Part shown: positions 45,095 through 56,064 of the stretch, in pieces
Numbering within the stretch: the first letter of the stretch is position 1
How the letters are laid out: each line of letters opens with the position of its first letter
Assembly: GCF_023898315.1 (NCBI RefSeq)
Contig: NC_064614.1
Location: forward strand, 1,058,286,432-1,058,350,431
Source of the DNA: Schistocerca nitens
Lineage: Eukaryota; Arthropoda; Insecta; Orthoptera; Acrididae
Reading direction: 5' to 3'
Length of the DNA: 64,000 nt
The notes under the pieces: generated by a model
Seen by the model: only the letters and a program-made list of their open reading frames with translations
Told to the model about the DNA's origin: nothing
Database searches by the model: none
Position numbers and translations under genes: made by a program

Positions 45095-48000
45095 GTATCT
45101 ACATCTACATCTACATGGCTATTCCGCACTTCAGTGCCAGGCAGAGGTTTCATCAAACAACCTAACAACCATCACAATAATTCTCTGTTATTCGAGTCTC
45201 GAAAAGCGCGCGAAATAACGAACACCTATATCTTTCTGTGAAAGCTCTGCTTTCCCTTATTTTATTATGTTGATACTTTCTCCTTATGTAAGTCGACGTC
45301 GACAAAATATTTTCACATTCAGAGGAGAAAGTTTGTGATTGAAATTTCTTGAAAAGATCTCACTGCAATGGGAAACGCTTTTGTTGTAATTATGTACACC
45401 CCAAATCCTGTATCACGTCTGTGACACTTCCTTCCCCATTCCTCGATGATACAAAATGTGCTGCCTTCTTTGAACTGCCCTCCATTTTTCCTTTCTTGTG
45501 AGGATCCCAAATGGCGCAGCATTCCAAAAAAGGATGGACAGCATAGTGTAGGCAGACTGTTTAGTACATCTGTTGCATCTTCTAACAGCTCCGTCAATAA
45601 AATGCAGTTTTCGGTTCACCTTCCCCACAACATTTTCTGTGTGTTCTTTCCAATTTAAGTTGTTTGTAATTGTAATTCCTAGGTATTTAGTTGAATTTAT
45701 GGATGTTACATTTGGCTGATCTATAGTGTAACCGAAGTTTAATGGACTACTTTCAGCATTCATATTGATGACCTCACACTTTTCATTATTTAGGCTCAAA
45801 TGCAAATTATTGCAACATGCAGATATTTTATCTAAATTATTTTGCAACTGGGTTTGATCTTCTGATGACTTTACTAGACGATAAATGGTAGCATTTTCTG
45901 GAAATAATCTAAGACGCCTATTCACAATGTCTCCTAAAACGTTTCAATAGATAAGGGACAGCAGAGGGTCTGTAATCCTACCTTGGGAAACGCAAGAAAT
46001 CACTTGTATTTTACTTGATGACTTTCCATCAATTACTATGAATTGTGACCTCTCTGACAGCAAATCATGAATCTGGTCACATAACTGAAGCGATATTCTA
46101 TAAGCATGCAATCTGATTAGAAACCGAATGTGAGGTGCAATGTGAAAAGCCTTCTGAAAATCTAATAATACGAAATCAATTTGAAATCCTTTGTCTACAG
46201 CACCCAACATTTCATGTGAGTAAAGAGGTAGTTGGGTTTCAAAGAATGATGCTTTTTAAATCTGGGCTGACTATGTGTCAATAGGTCATTCTCTTCAAGG
46301 TAAATCATAAAGTTGGAACGCAATATATGTTCTGAACTCCTACTGTATATCGATGTTAACGTTATGGGCCTGTAATTTAGTGGATTACTCCTATTCCCTA
46401 TTTTCAATATTGGTGTGACCTGTGCAACTTTCCAGTTTTTCTGTATGACTCTTTCGTCAGCTACTGATTGTATATGATTTTTAAGTGTGAAGCTATTGCA
46501 TCAGTGTACCCTTGTAAGGAATCTAATTGGTATGCAATCTGGACCACAAGACTTGCTTTTATTAAGGGATTTAAGTTGCTTCACTGCTCTGAGGATATCT
46601 GCTTCTAAGTTACTCATGTTGACAGCTATTCTTGATTTGAATTCTCGAATATGTACTTCATCTTCTTTGGGGAAGGAATTTCCAAAGGCTGTCTTTAGTA
46701 ATTTTGCTATAGCAGCTCATCGATAATTTTTCCATTGCTATTGTGCAGAGGAAGCACTGATTGTGTCTTGCCACTAGCATACTTTAGACACATCAAGAAT
46801 CTCTTGGATTTTCTGACACCTTTCGAGACAAAGCTTCGTTGCAGAAACTATTATAAGCATCTCACATTGAAATCCGCTCTAAATTTCGAGCTTCTGTAAA
46901 AGCTTGCCAATCTTGGGGGTTTAGCGTTTGTTTAAAATGGGCATGCACTTTCCGATGTTTCTGCAACAGTGTTCTGACCATAGGGGATCAGCTCCGTCGT
47001 TTTTTTAGGTCATTTGATATAAATCTTTCAATTGATGTGGATACTATTTCTTTGAATTCAAGACATATCTGGTCCATACTTACATTGTTAATTTGGAGGG
47101 GATGGAAATTGTCTCTCAAGAAGGCGTCTAGTGAATTTGTATATGCCTTTTTGGTACATGTATTTTTCGGTTCTTTGGGAGTTATGGTATTCAGTCTCGC
47201 CACGACCACCCAGTGTCGATAATCTCAGTATTCATTTGGATGCTAGTTATTAGCTCAGGATTACTTGTTGCTGAGAGGTCAAGCGTATTTTCACGCCGAT
47301 TTACTATTCGAATGGGCTCATGAACAAACTGCTCGAAATGATTTTCAGAGAATGCAATTAGCACAATTTCGGATGTTGTTTTATGAGTGTCTCCCGATTT
47401 AAACATGTATTTTCACCAACATATCGAGAGTAAATTGAAAATACCATATATTTGTATGAGTCTGGTATGTGTCTGAAATTAGATTCAAGCTTTCTTTGAA
47501 CCTTTCAGCAGTTGTATCAGGTGGGAGGTCGGTTAAAGGATCCAGTCATTATTTTATTCCGGTTGCTAAGAATGACCTGTACCCATACTAAAGCATAGGA
47601 ATTAATGATTTCAATTTCACCACAAGATAAACTACTTCTATCAGCAACAAACAGGCCACCGTCAACTGTATGTAGGGTATCCTTTCTATATACTGTTTGG
47701 TCTTTGGTCTTTCACAAAAATTTCGGCTGAACTTATCTCCAGTTTTAGCCAGCTTTCAGTGTCCATAAAGATTCGAGCATCAGGGCGTTCTATTAGTACT
47801 TGGAGCTGTGGTACTTTTCCAACACAGCTACAACAATTCACAGCTCTTGTCCGATTGTTCTGAGATCTATGTCCTTCCTGTGTTAGAGCTGTACCCTTTG
47901 ATACTGAAGTCCTTTCTGTGTTTCCCAGTGTCCCTGTAATGTAAAAAACCTCCCAGTCCCTGCCACACAGCTCCCACTACTCGTGTAGCCGCCTCCTGCA

Positions 48001-48640
48001 TGTGATGGACTTCTGACCTATTTAGAGAAGCCTAAAATCTCACCACCCTATACAGCAAGTAGAGAAATCTACAGCCTACATGGTCGTAGCACCCTCTGAG
48101 CTTGATTCAGACCCTCCACTCAGGTTTATACCAGAGTTCCACAATCAGTCTTGTCGACTAAGCTACAAATGGTGAGCTCTGCTTTCTTCTCACAAGCAAG
48201 ACTGGCGCATTTACCACTTCTGATAGCCGCTCAAAACCAGAGAGAATCTCTTCTGATCCAAAGTGACACATAGAATTGGTACCGCCCTCAGCTACCACCT
48301 GCAGTTAGCCGCACCCTGTGCTCTTCATGGCGTCCGGAAGGACCTCTTCCACATCTGGATTGACTCCCCCCAGTATGCACCTTGGCTTTCTTCCCTTTCT
48401 TGGCAGCCACAGCGCATCTATCGATATTGGAGCTTCCAACTACCAGTAATCCCACCTCCTGTGCCTGCTTGGATTTTCCAGACAGAGAGGTTTCCTCTGA
48501 AAAAGGACAAGCGACTGTAGCTGGCCGAGGGATAGTGTCAGCCACAGACAGGACCTAGAACCTGTTTGTCGGACTAACAAGGGAGGCATTATGTTTGGTC
48601 ACATAGAAAGTTTTTCACAACTTGCCACATCCTGAGGCGA
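45095..48640 (-). mobile_element. LINE F: near full-length, decayed, with (TGTAGA)n tail
   Basis: On the minus strand: ORF1-like sequence near 48545-48290 containing a LLVVGSSNIDR segment, reminiscent of the SGNH-esterase-like ORF1 of CR1-type LINEs; endonuclease pieces (about 47850-46990, including LQVLIERPDARIF and HEPIRIVNRRENTLDL); RT entry (LNYRPITLTSIYSR near 46375); palm pieces (FVLLDFQKAFHIAPH near 46165; VSQGRITDPLL near 45970, for the usual PQGSxLGPLL); and the thumb and C-terminal region (SLNNEKCEVINMNAE, STKYLGITITNNLNWKEH near 45770-45650). It ends in a GATGTAGATGTAGATACTAC-type tail at 45095-45116. Several frame changes and stops; inactive. LINE D has the same tail. Confidence 0.8.
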
Positions 48641-48821
48641 CCTCCCACTCTAACACGAGTGAGGGGTCAACCTCAGTGTGAGCAGTTGCAAGGTAGCCAT
48701 GTCATTTTTTATTTTTGTATGTCATCGCAGTACACATCAGATAGAGAGAGCAATTTATGTTACTGTTAAACAATCGTTGGTCTTGTTATCGCCTCTGCAC
48801 AGTCTGATACATTCTTACTTT

Positions 48822-49059
48822 GTTGGTTGGTTTAGGGGGAGGGAACCAAACAGGAAGGTCATTGGGTGGCCCATCAGATTAGGGAAGGATGGGGAAGGAC
48901 ATCGGCCATGCCCTTTCAAAGGAATCATCCCAGCATTTGCCTGAAGCAATTTAGGGAAATCATGGAAAACCTAAATGACGATGGCCAGAAGGGAGTTTGA
49001 ACCATCGTCCTTCCAAATGCGAGTCCAGTGTGCTAATCACTGCACCACCTCGCTCAGTC
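48822..49059 (-). repeat. tRNA-derived SINE, antisense
   Basis: On the minus strand the head near 49059 reads GAGCGAGGTGGTGCAGTGAT and TAGCACACTGGACTCGCATT (A-box region), with GGTTCAAACTCC as B box. The body continues through TTGCTTCAGGCAAATGCTGG and GGGCATGGCCGATGTCCTTC, ending near TTTGGTTCCCTCCCCC. The family is common in insects by memory. No clear target duplication. Confidence 0.85.
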
Positions 49060-49216
49060 TTAGTTGAAGTGTGGTGGTAAATAATGGACATATTTAGTAG
49101 TGCTGTGTGGACTTGTGACCATATATGTTAGATAAAGAAAGGACACCAAAGATGAATATAATATATACCTTGAGATGTGAAAGGAATATATATTTTGAAC
49201 AATGTTATTATTTTAG

Positions 49217-49335
49217 AAGAGAAGAAGTTTGAGCTAAGACTGCAGCATTGCACAGCTAGGGATGATTATTGTCAGCTAGTTAACTTGCTCAGAGCTGAAT
49301 TACCAGAATCATGGAGTGAAATATCAATTGATTAA
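49217..49335 (+). CDS. Candidate terminal exon of a plus-strand host gene
   Basis: A good acceptor (TGTTATTATTTTAG, ending 49216) leads into an open frame of 38 codons after a 2-nt phase: EKKFELRLQHCTARDDYCQL, then VNLLRAELPESWSEISID and a TAA at 49333-49335. The peptide looks like a genuine helical, soluble C-terminus and has no stop in this frame. AT-rich UTR-like sequence follows, with AATAAA-type signals further on (near 50595 and 50700). The family is not recognised. It belongs to no transposon I can identify; its other exons would lie far upstream. Confidence 0.45.
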
Positions 49336-51199
49336 GCTGTTAGATTTTTATAGAAATTCTCTGTTAACTTTGTGTACTTTTTAAATCATTGTTCACTTTG
49401 TTAAGCGCTTTATTGTTCAGACCATTGTTACGTGTGAAGATCAAGCGAAGTTTTACTCTATCTTTTGAATACATACTTCATTCTAAAATCGTTGTCTTGG
49501 AATATCACTTCATATAAATAGTTAAACTTTCCACCCCACAGTTTGTCATTACACATTACCACATGCAAAAGTTTGTATATAATATTTAGAAACAGAAATC
49601 TAGCTTAGCCAATGCTTGCTTGCTGTTTGCTGCTGTACTTTTGAGAAATCTGCAGCAGTGTTGTCAAGGTGTGAAGTAAGTGGAAATTTTGATTAGGGTT
49701 AGATCATTTTTTTATTTCCATTGCACATTTCATACAAAGTCAAGCTGCATTCAGATCAGTTACAGTTCAGTTCACATTAGGTCCTTTAAAGTTTGGCTCA
49801 ATTACAGTCAGAAACCAAACATAGTGGGGAGGCTACACAGTAACTGGTCTGGCCACCAGTGTGGACAGATCGGCAGACTTGTGGGTTCTGCTGGACATCT
49901 GTTGGATCCTGATGGCAGGTCGAGAACATCCACTGCAGCCTCAAGCTGTGTAACCAAAGCCAACACAGCCTGGAGCTAAGATTGGAGTGTCACCAACTCA
50001 GCTCACATCCACACATAACAATAACAGTCCATATCCATACCAAAGACGGTGGAAAACTACACTACACAAGCAAACAAACGACTATCATTATGTGCTACGA
50101 AACTCTACCATAGACACCAACAAAAACGCAAGAGTTGTCTCTCATAAACTAGATTAACATACAGGGATTCAAAAACTAAACTATCAAAGCACACATATGA
50201 AACTATATAATTCGCTCCTGGTTAGGAACTTGTAAAATGTCGCAAAATCGTTTGCTCCCTGTTGCTAATCTGTCTTAGAAGATGGTTGCTGCCTTACACA
50301 TGTAACTGTGTTGTTATGCTAAGAAAGTTGGTAGTTAGCGTAAGTTTATTGATGTTGAAGATTCTTGTGTACTTCTTCCCCATAGTTTACCTCCACCTGT
50401 AAAAAAAAGTATTGGGTTCTCCCCAATTTCAGGATCCACGTGTCTTGATTAATCAGGTGTAGTGAAATGATGTGGCCAAAACAGTTGAGCTTTAGAATTA
50501 GTGTTTAATTGCCTCACAAAGTCAAGCAGGTTTCCGTGTCTAAATGTTGACGTAACACTGACTTCCCTCGGCTGTTGTAGCCACTGTTTCTGTAGTTTAC
50601 AATAAACGAACTTTGAGTACAAGTGTTGTGTAAAGTGTTAATTTTGTATTTTACAGTTAAAAGTTGAATAGTTTTCCAGACAAAGTTACAGAGTTTGGAT
50701 AATAAATTATTATTATATTCTTCAGAATAATAGACAAACTGAAATAAGATGATTAATACTGCCAAAACACTGAAAATAGAGTTTCACAATATATTTGTTA
50801 TACAAAGCGTAATAACTTTTTAATTACAGACTGGATTTTGTTGCTATCATGCTTCTTAGGTCTTTTGATTAAGTTGTACAGTAATTGCGATTTTTTCGTG
50901 TATAAACGTTACAGGTATAATTTTTGAGGTATGTTTACACATCCTATGAATAGTTTTGAAAAGAATGTATATTTCACCATCTTTTGATTATAAATCATCA
51001 TAATTATGTCTTAAGTACGCAAAAAAGTCAAGTCCGCCACTCCGCATGGCTACAATATTTGTTCATAGAGATTTCCTATTTCTTGTACCATTGCAAAACG
51101 ATATTGAATTGTTCATTTCGATGGGAATCGAAGTTTAAATAAGAGTTGCTACTTTACATGCTACAGTGCACAGTATTATCCAGCTGAAAATGGCGAATT
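49336..51199. other. Possible 3' UTR, then AT-rich spacer
   Basis: May contain the 3' UTR of the exon ending at 49335. A short open stretch near 49820-49980 (HSNWSGHQCGQIGRLVGSAG) is unassigned. Nothing else recognised. Confidence 0.35.
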
Positions 51200-52240
51200 G
51201 CCATCAAGATATTTTAAACTGCCTATTTGTCTTCTTCTGTATTCTTTTCCCTTGTTTCAGTTAGCTGTTACCCAATATCCATCTGAAACTCTCAACAATC
51301 TCTGGTTTATTAAACCTATCCCAGACCCTACTCCTTAATTTCCTAGATTTTTGCAATTTCTCCAGTCTTAATCTATAACCAATAAATTGTGGTTTGCCCC
51401 AGTCCATATTCACCTACTGTTCTACCATCTGTTCCTTTCCCTACTTTCGAATTCCAGTCCTCTATAACATTTTCCCCATCCTCGCTATCTGAATAATTTC
51501 TTCTATCTCACCACACATTTCTTCAATCTGTTTATTATCTGCAGAGCTAGTTAACATATAGACTTACACTACTGTGACAGGTGTTGGCTTCATGTCAATC
51601 TTAACTACAATAATGCATTTACTATGCTATTTGTAGCAGCTTACCTACATTTCTGTTTTCTTACTTATTATTAGACCTAATCCTACGGTACTCCTGTTTT
51701 ATGTTGTGTTTGTCATCCTATTCTCACCTGACCAGAAGTCCTGTTCATCCTGGGAGCAGACTTCACTAATCCCCACTACATCTAACTCCAAGATATCTGT
51801 TTTCTGTTTTACATTATCTAACCAACCTGCCCAGTTAAGGGATTTAATATTTCATGCTCTGACCTGTAGTTTGCCAGTTTTGTTTTTCCTGAGGATGACA
51901 TCCACCTGGAGATACGAAAGGGGAGATATTTTAGCTCCAGAATATTATACCCAAGAGGATATCACCATCATTTAACTGTACATTAGCGCTGTATGCCCTT
52001 AGGAAACTAAGAGCTGTAGTTTCCCCTGGCTTTTACCCAAATCAATCATCCACACTGATGCCCATCCAACTACTGAAAAGGCTTCCATCTCTCTTCAGAA
52101 ACCACACATTTATTTGGCCTATCAACAGATATCCCTCAATTGTGGTGGCAACTATGGTACAGCTTTCTGTATCACTGAGGCATGGAAGCCAACCCAATCA
52201 CAGGAAGAACCATGATTCAGTTGGGGGAGGGATTTACTAG
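51200..52240 (-). mobile_element. RTE-type LINE, endonuclease fragment
   Basis: On the minus strand: KLQVRAXNIKSLNWAGWLDN near 51860 (RTE form GTWNVRTLN...GKLDNVK), TDILELDVVGISEV near 51800, a VGLGLIISKKTE segment near 51660, and NSKVGKGTDGRTVGEYGLGQ near 51450-51400. These are in the order of an RTE/craniofacial-development-protein-2-like endonuclease. The RT is absent. Stops and frame changes are present. The X above is a stop codon in this copy. Confidence 0.75.
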
Positions 52241-52471
52241 CCAATAGTAGTACTCCTTAATTCATGTGGGAATGGAAGAGTGCAAAATAGACTAATTAAA
52301 AATAATTTTACTTGCACAACATGTTCTGTTTGCACCTAGATAGTTAATTTCAGTTAGACTACACAATTACAAAACCGTTAATACATTTCCACAATTATAA
52401 CTGATATAAGAAAATAATAACAAAATTGAAATGCTCATTATAGAAGACGCATGGGGTAACCATGTACTCTG

Positions 52472-52632
52472 AGGCGGCTTGTCATGGCCCACGCGGTTCC
52501 CCCCATTGGAGATCTGAGTCCTCCCTCAGGCATGGGTGTGTGTGTTGTCCTTAGCGTAAGTTAGCTTAAGTTAGGTTAAGTAGTGCGTCAGCTTAGGGAC
52601 CAGTGACCTCAGCACAAATTTAAAAAAAAAAT
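52472..52632 (+). repeat. tRNA-derived SINE, diverged
   Basis: The head is degenerate (CACGCGGTTCC, GATCTGAGTCCTCCCTCAGG), followed by CATGGGTGTGTGTGTTGTCC, AGTTAGGTTAAGTAGTGCGT and AGGGACCAGTGACCTCAGCA, ending in an A-rich tail. The family is the same as at 36053-36200. Confidence 0.85.
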
Positions 52633-53204
52633 TCATTGCAGAAATGAAAAATGTCACAGTTATTTTCCTTAGGCTGCAGTTACTGTTATCTGAAACAAAG
52701 GGGACAGTGTGTGGTGGATTCTGATGGAACTGTTCACGGATACGTTGTTACCAAAATTTGTCTGCAGCATCATCTTACTTCAGAGAGGTGTCCGCAGATA
52801 GTATTTGTAAATGTCGGTTTGGTGGTGCCTGTTACTAGTTATATATTGCTAATTAGACCTTTGGAGACTTTTCTGCTGAAAGTAATTGTTCATACTTTCA
52901 TACATCTTTCTTTGCATCTGTATCAGCAGTAGCAATTCTTCATTAGTGTTACAAATAAACAAATGTGGAAAATTTGGGAGAATGCACAAAATACCAAATT
53001 TTGGTTATTTGTGTGAACAAGCACCTCAACCATTGATGCCACAGCCCTCTCTCAAGTTTCCTTTAAATATGCACATAATTTTCCACAAGATCAAGATTTT
53101 TCCTACATGTTAAAATTTTTTAGAAATCATATAAGGAAACTGAGTGATTACAAACCTACTTACTTGTCAAATCGAAAACAAAATGTCTGAATTGTGAAGT
53201 TTCA

Positions 53205-54530
53205 GATGGGCGCTGGTTACCTTAGACAAACAGCATTCCTATCCCTGCGATTGTAAGGGACTGCAACTGCGCCAAGTGTTACATCACCTATTCGATTCCT
53301 CTTCTTTGTCTGTGCATAGCTCAGTACTGAAAAACTCCTTCATGACTCCATATTTGAATTAGGTAATGCTAGTACCGATTTTGCGAGTTTTCCTAAGTTA
53401 GGAAATTTCAGTTTATCACTAAAGTCTTTAACATTAGTTGTAGCCCGCCCGGTTGGCCGTGCGGTCAACAGCACGGCTTTCCGGGCGGGAAGAAGCGCCG
53501 ATCCCCGGCACGAGTCCGCTTGGCGGATTTGTGTCTAGGTCCGGTGAGCCAGCCAGTCTGTGGATGGTTTTTAGGCGGTTTTCCATCTGCCTCGGCAAAT
53601 GCAGGCTGAATCCCCTTATCCCGCCTCAGCTACACTATGTCGACGATTGCTGCGCAAACAAGTTCTCCATGTACGCGTACACCACCATTACTCTACCACG
53701 CAGACATAGGGGTTACACTTGTCTGGTGTGAGACATTCCCAGGGGGGTCCACCGGAAGCCGAACCGCACAATAACCCTGGGTTTGGTGTGGGGCGGCAGA
53801 GGGGTGAAGTGGACTGCAGTAGTCGTCATGGGGTTGCGGACCACTGCGGCTGCGGTGGGGACAGAGCCTCTCCATCGTTTCTAGGTCCCCGGTTAACATA
53901 ACATAACATTAATTGTAATGTGCCATATTTCATCTGTCTCCATTCCCATTAAATGACTTGTCTTCTATTTACCAAGAAATGGGACATCAGCCGCCACTTT
54001 ACAGACACATTATTTCCACTGACAAATTTACTGAAATGTTTAGTTAAATGTCACACTTCTGCCAGCGCAGACCCATCCTAACCCAGTGCTACAGTAAGGC
54101 TTGACAATTTCATTTCTTAATACACTGGATCCCAAATGGGCAAGAATCGTTGCATCGATTTCATCAATGCCAGAAGCAGGTAGCTCCTTCAGCAATGTTT
54201 CACACTTGCGTCCTAACTATACTGCGGCGCCTTAGGGAAGTAATTTTCCAGTACAACATGGATGATGAATTTCAATTTCTTGCAGTACTCTTACTGGGAA
54301 AATGTTATGGTCGATTTCTTTACAAAGTTTAATAAAATTTTCTGCTAGGGAACAAATAAGAAGTTTTCCACTCTGGAAGAGAGCATTGAAACTGCTTAGA
54401 AAATTAAGAGCATATTTGAGAAACAAGATGTAAGATTTGGTGTAATGGTTATTTAGATCATCAAAGATAAAAACAACATTTTTTAGTTTTTCTTCAAATG
54501 CGGCTACATTAAAAAAACGCACTGTAATGA
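53205..54530 (-). pseudogene. hAT transposase fragment (dimerisation end), split by a SINE
   Basis: On the minus strand 54520-54232 reads YILFLKYALNFLSSFNALFQ and SGKLLICSLAENFIKLCKEI, as in ZBED5/KIAA1586-type hAT transposases. The frame is then broken and interrupted by the SINE at 53443-53903. Beyond it, 53430-53215 reads FPNLGKLAKSVLALPNSN and FSVLSYAQTKKRNRIGDVTL, the hATC dimerisation motif. The alanine-aspartate-serine stretch usual after LPNSN reads MES followed by a stop. The catalytic N-terminal part is not seen. A coding-like frame at 52660-52800 (GQCVVDSDGTVHGYVVTKI) on the plus strand is unrelated and unassigned. Confidence 0.7.
53443..53903 (+). repeat. Full-length tRNA-derived SINE with 14-bp target duplication
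   Basis: TAACATTAGTTGTA (53429-53442) and TAACATTAATTGTA (53904-53917) flank the copy with one mismatch. The tRNA-like head is CCCGGTTGGCCGTGCGGTCA (A box) and GGCACGAGTCCGC (B-box region). The long body includes GGATGGTTTTTAGGCGGTTT and GTACGCGTACACCACCATTA, and the copy ends in an AACATAACATAACAT-type tail. It is GC-rich against its surroundings, so fairly young. It is inserted in the hAT transposase pseudogene. Confidence 0.92.
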
Positions 54531-54835
54531 AGAGCAGTAATCAGTTAGAAGGTATACGCATTGGTGCATTAATAACCGTCTTGTAGTTTCTGATTTCAGT
54601 ATCCTATTCTTTTCCATACTCATATACTCATGGATCTCAATCAATTGGACACAGTGATTGGAACTATGAGACAAGTGTGAAGATATATTTCTTAGAAGTC
54701 GTTCTGGTACATGAGCGAGTTTTCACAAGGTTTACTAACTACAAAGGCTACTGAATGACAAATGCACTGCATTAGAATAACACAATTTACCTTAAGTTTA
54801 AGCTGAGAACCAAAAAATCTCTGTAACAGCAACTA

Positions 54836-55265
54836 TTATGTTGACACCATCACACGATGGTTGTACACAAATAAATGAAATAAATATTGGGATGGCCTTT
54901 GCAAGCAAGCATTCATTGAACACGACATAAAATTTATTTGCAGCACAGTATCTACAGAGAATCCAACTCGCATAAGCGTATCATGCCTAGGGATGTAGGT
55001 TTCCAATCTTGCAGTTAAAAAATCAATATCTGACTGTGACATACATGTGAAGTTTGCAAACAAAACATCGCTGTCACTTTGTGTACCTCGCAGTGAAGTA
55101 CGTTTGTTGCATTTTAGATAACTTTTCATCCACAGTTACCTTTGTCTCTTCATTTTCTGTCGCATTTTGATCACAGGAAACACAGCACAAACTGCCGAGA
55201 AAAGAAGCGGATCTATAGCAGACGGCTGCAGCAATCAGACAACATTTGGACACGAGAACGTGCAT
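54836..55265 (-). pseudogene. PIF/Harbinger transposase N-terminal fragment, decayed
   Basis: Minus frames include KRTSLRGTQSDSDVLFANFT and CMSQSDIDFLTARLETYIPR, followed by HDTLMR. This aligns by pattern with the family segment FxNFxRMSxxDFxxLL...ISxxDTxMR, also seen as FLNFTRISPTDFEYLANISP in the nearby element at 58171-60778. A frame change separates it from the preceding minus frame (55265-55074). Catalytic residues are not present. Confidence 0.5.
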
Positions 55266-56064
55266 CAGATGTGCGTTCCCTCTACTACTTTTTGTGAATG
55301 CGCTTTTGTTCCCATGCAGCCGCGACTGCGTACGAGGAAAGAGGCATCGTGTAGAAATACCTATCCGTAATCATCTTTAAATTTAAGCGTGCTTTCTTTG
55401 GAGTCAACAGACATTCTTGCACACTAGAGGTGGGCCGAACGGTTATTCTGGAGTAACCGTTATCACAGTTCCAGTTATTCTTTGATAACCGTTATCGTTA
55501 ACCGTTATTAATAACTGCCAAGTTATTTTTCGCTAGCGAATACCGAATACTCCGACAGTTAAATAACGACATAGTTGGAATCCATCAGTTTAGTTATCAG
55601 TATAACTGCGAGTAGTGTGAAATAGCAGGAATGTCGTATGAATCGTGTCATAACCTTAGCTTATTAACTCCGGGTACATTTTAGTTGATGTTAGAACGAT
55701 TATTAGTCTTTCATATTATATGTTTGTAGGTTATCGGTCGCTATTAGAAATATTATCTTCGCAGCTGCGACAGAAAGTACGCGGAACTTCGCCAAAGCAC
55801 TGTTTAAGTAAAATGTTAACAACGTGCGTTTTTAAGTATGAAGTAATATGTAAACTGAGTACTGTAGGTTAAATTCGAAGCTTAATTTCTTGTGCTGCTC
55901 ACATAATAGAATAAAGTGTACAGCCTTGTAATACAACAAAAAATATACGTAATGTGAAAGATTCGTTTACTCCTGTGCTGTAAAAGCTAGTCCTATTGGG
56001 GAAAGTGTGAGTACGCTGATCCAAGTTTTATGTCAGATTTGGAAACTGCTCGATTTCTCCAGCG

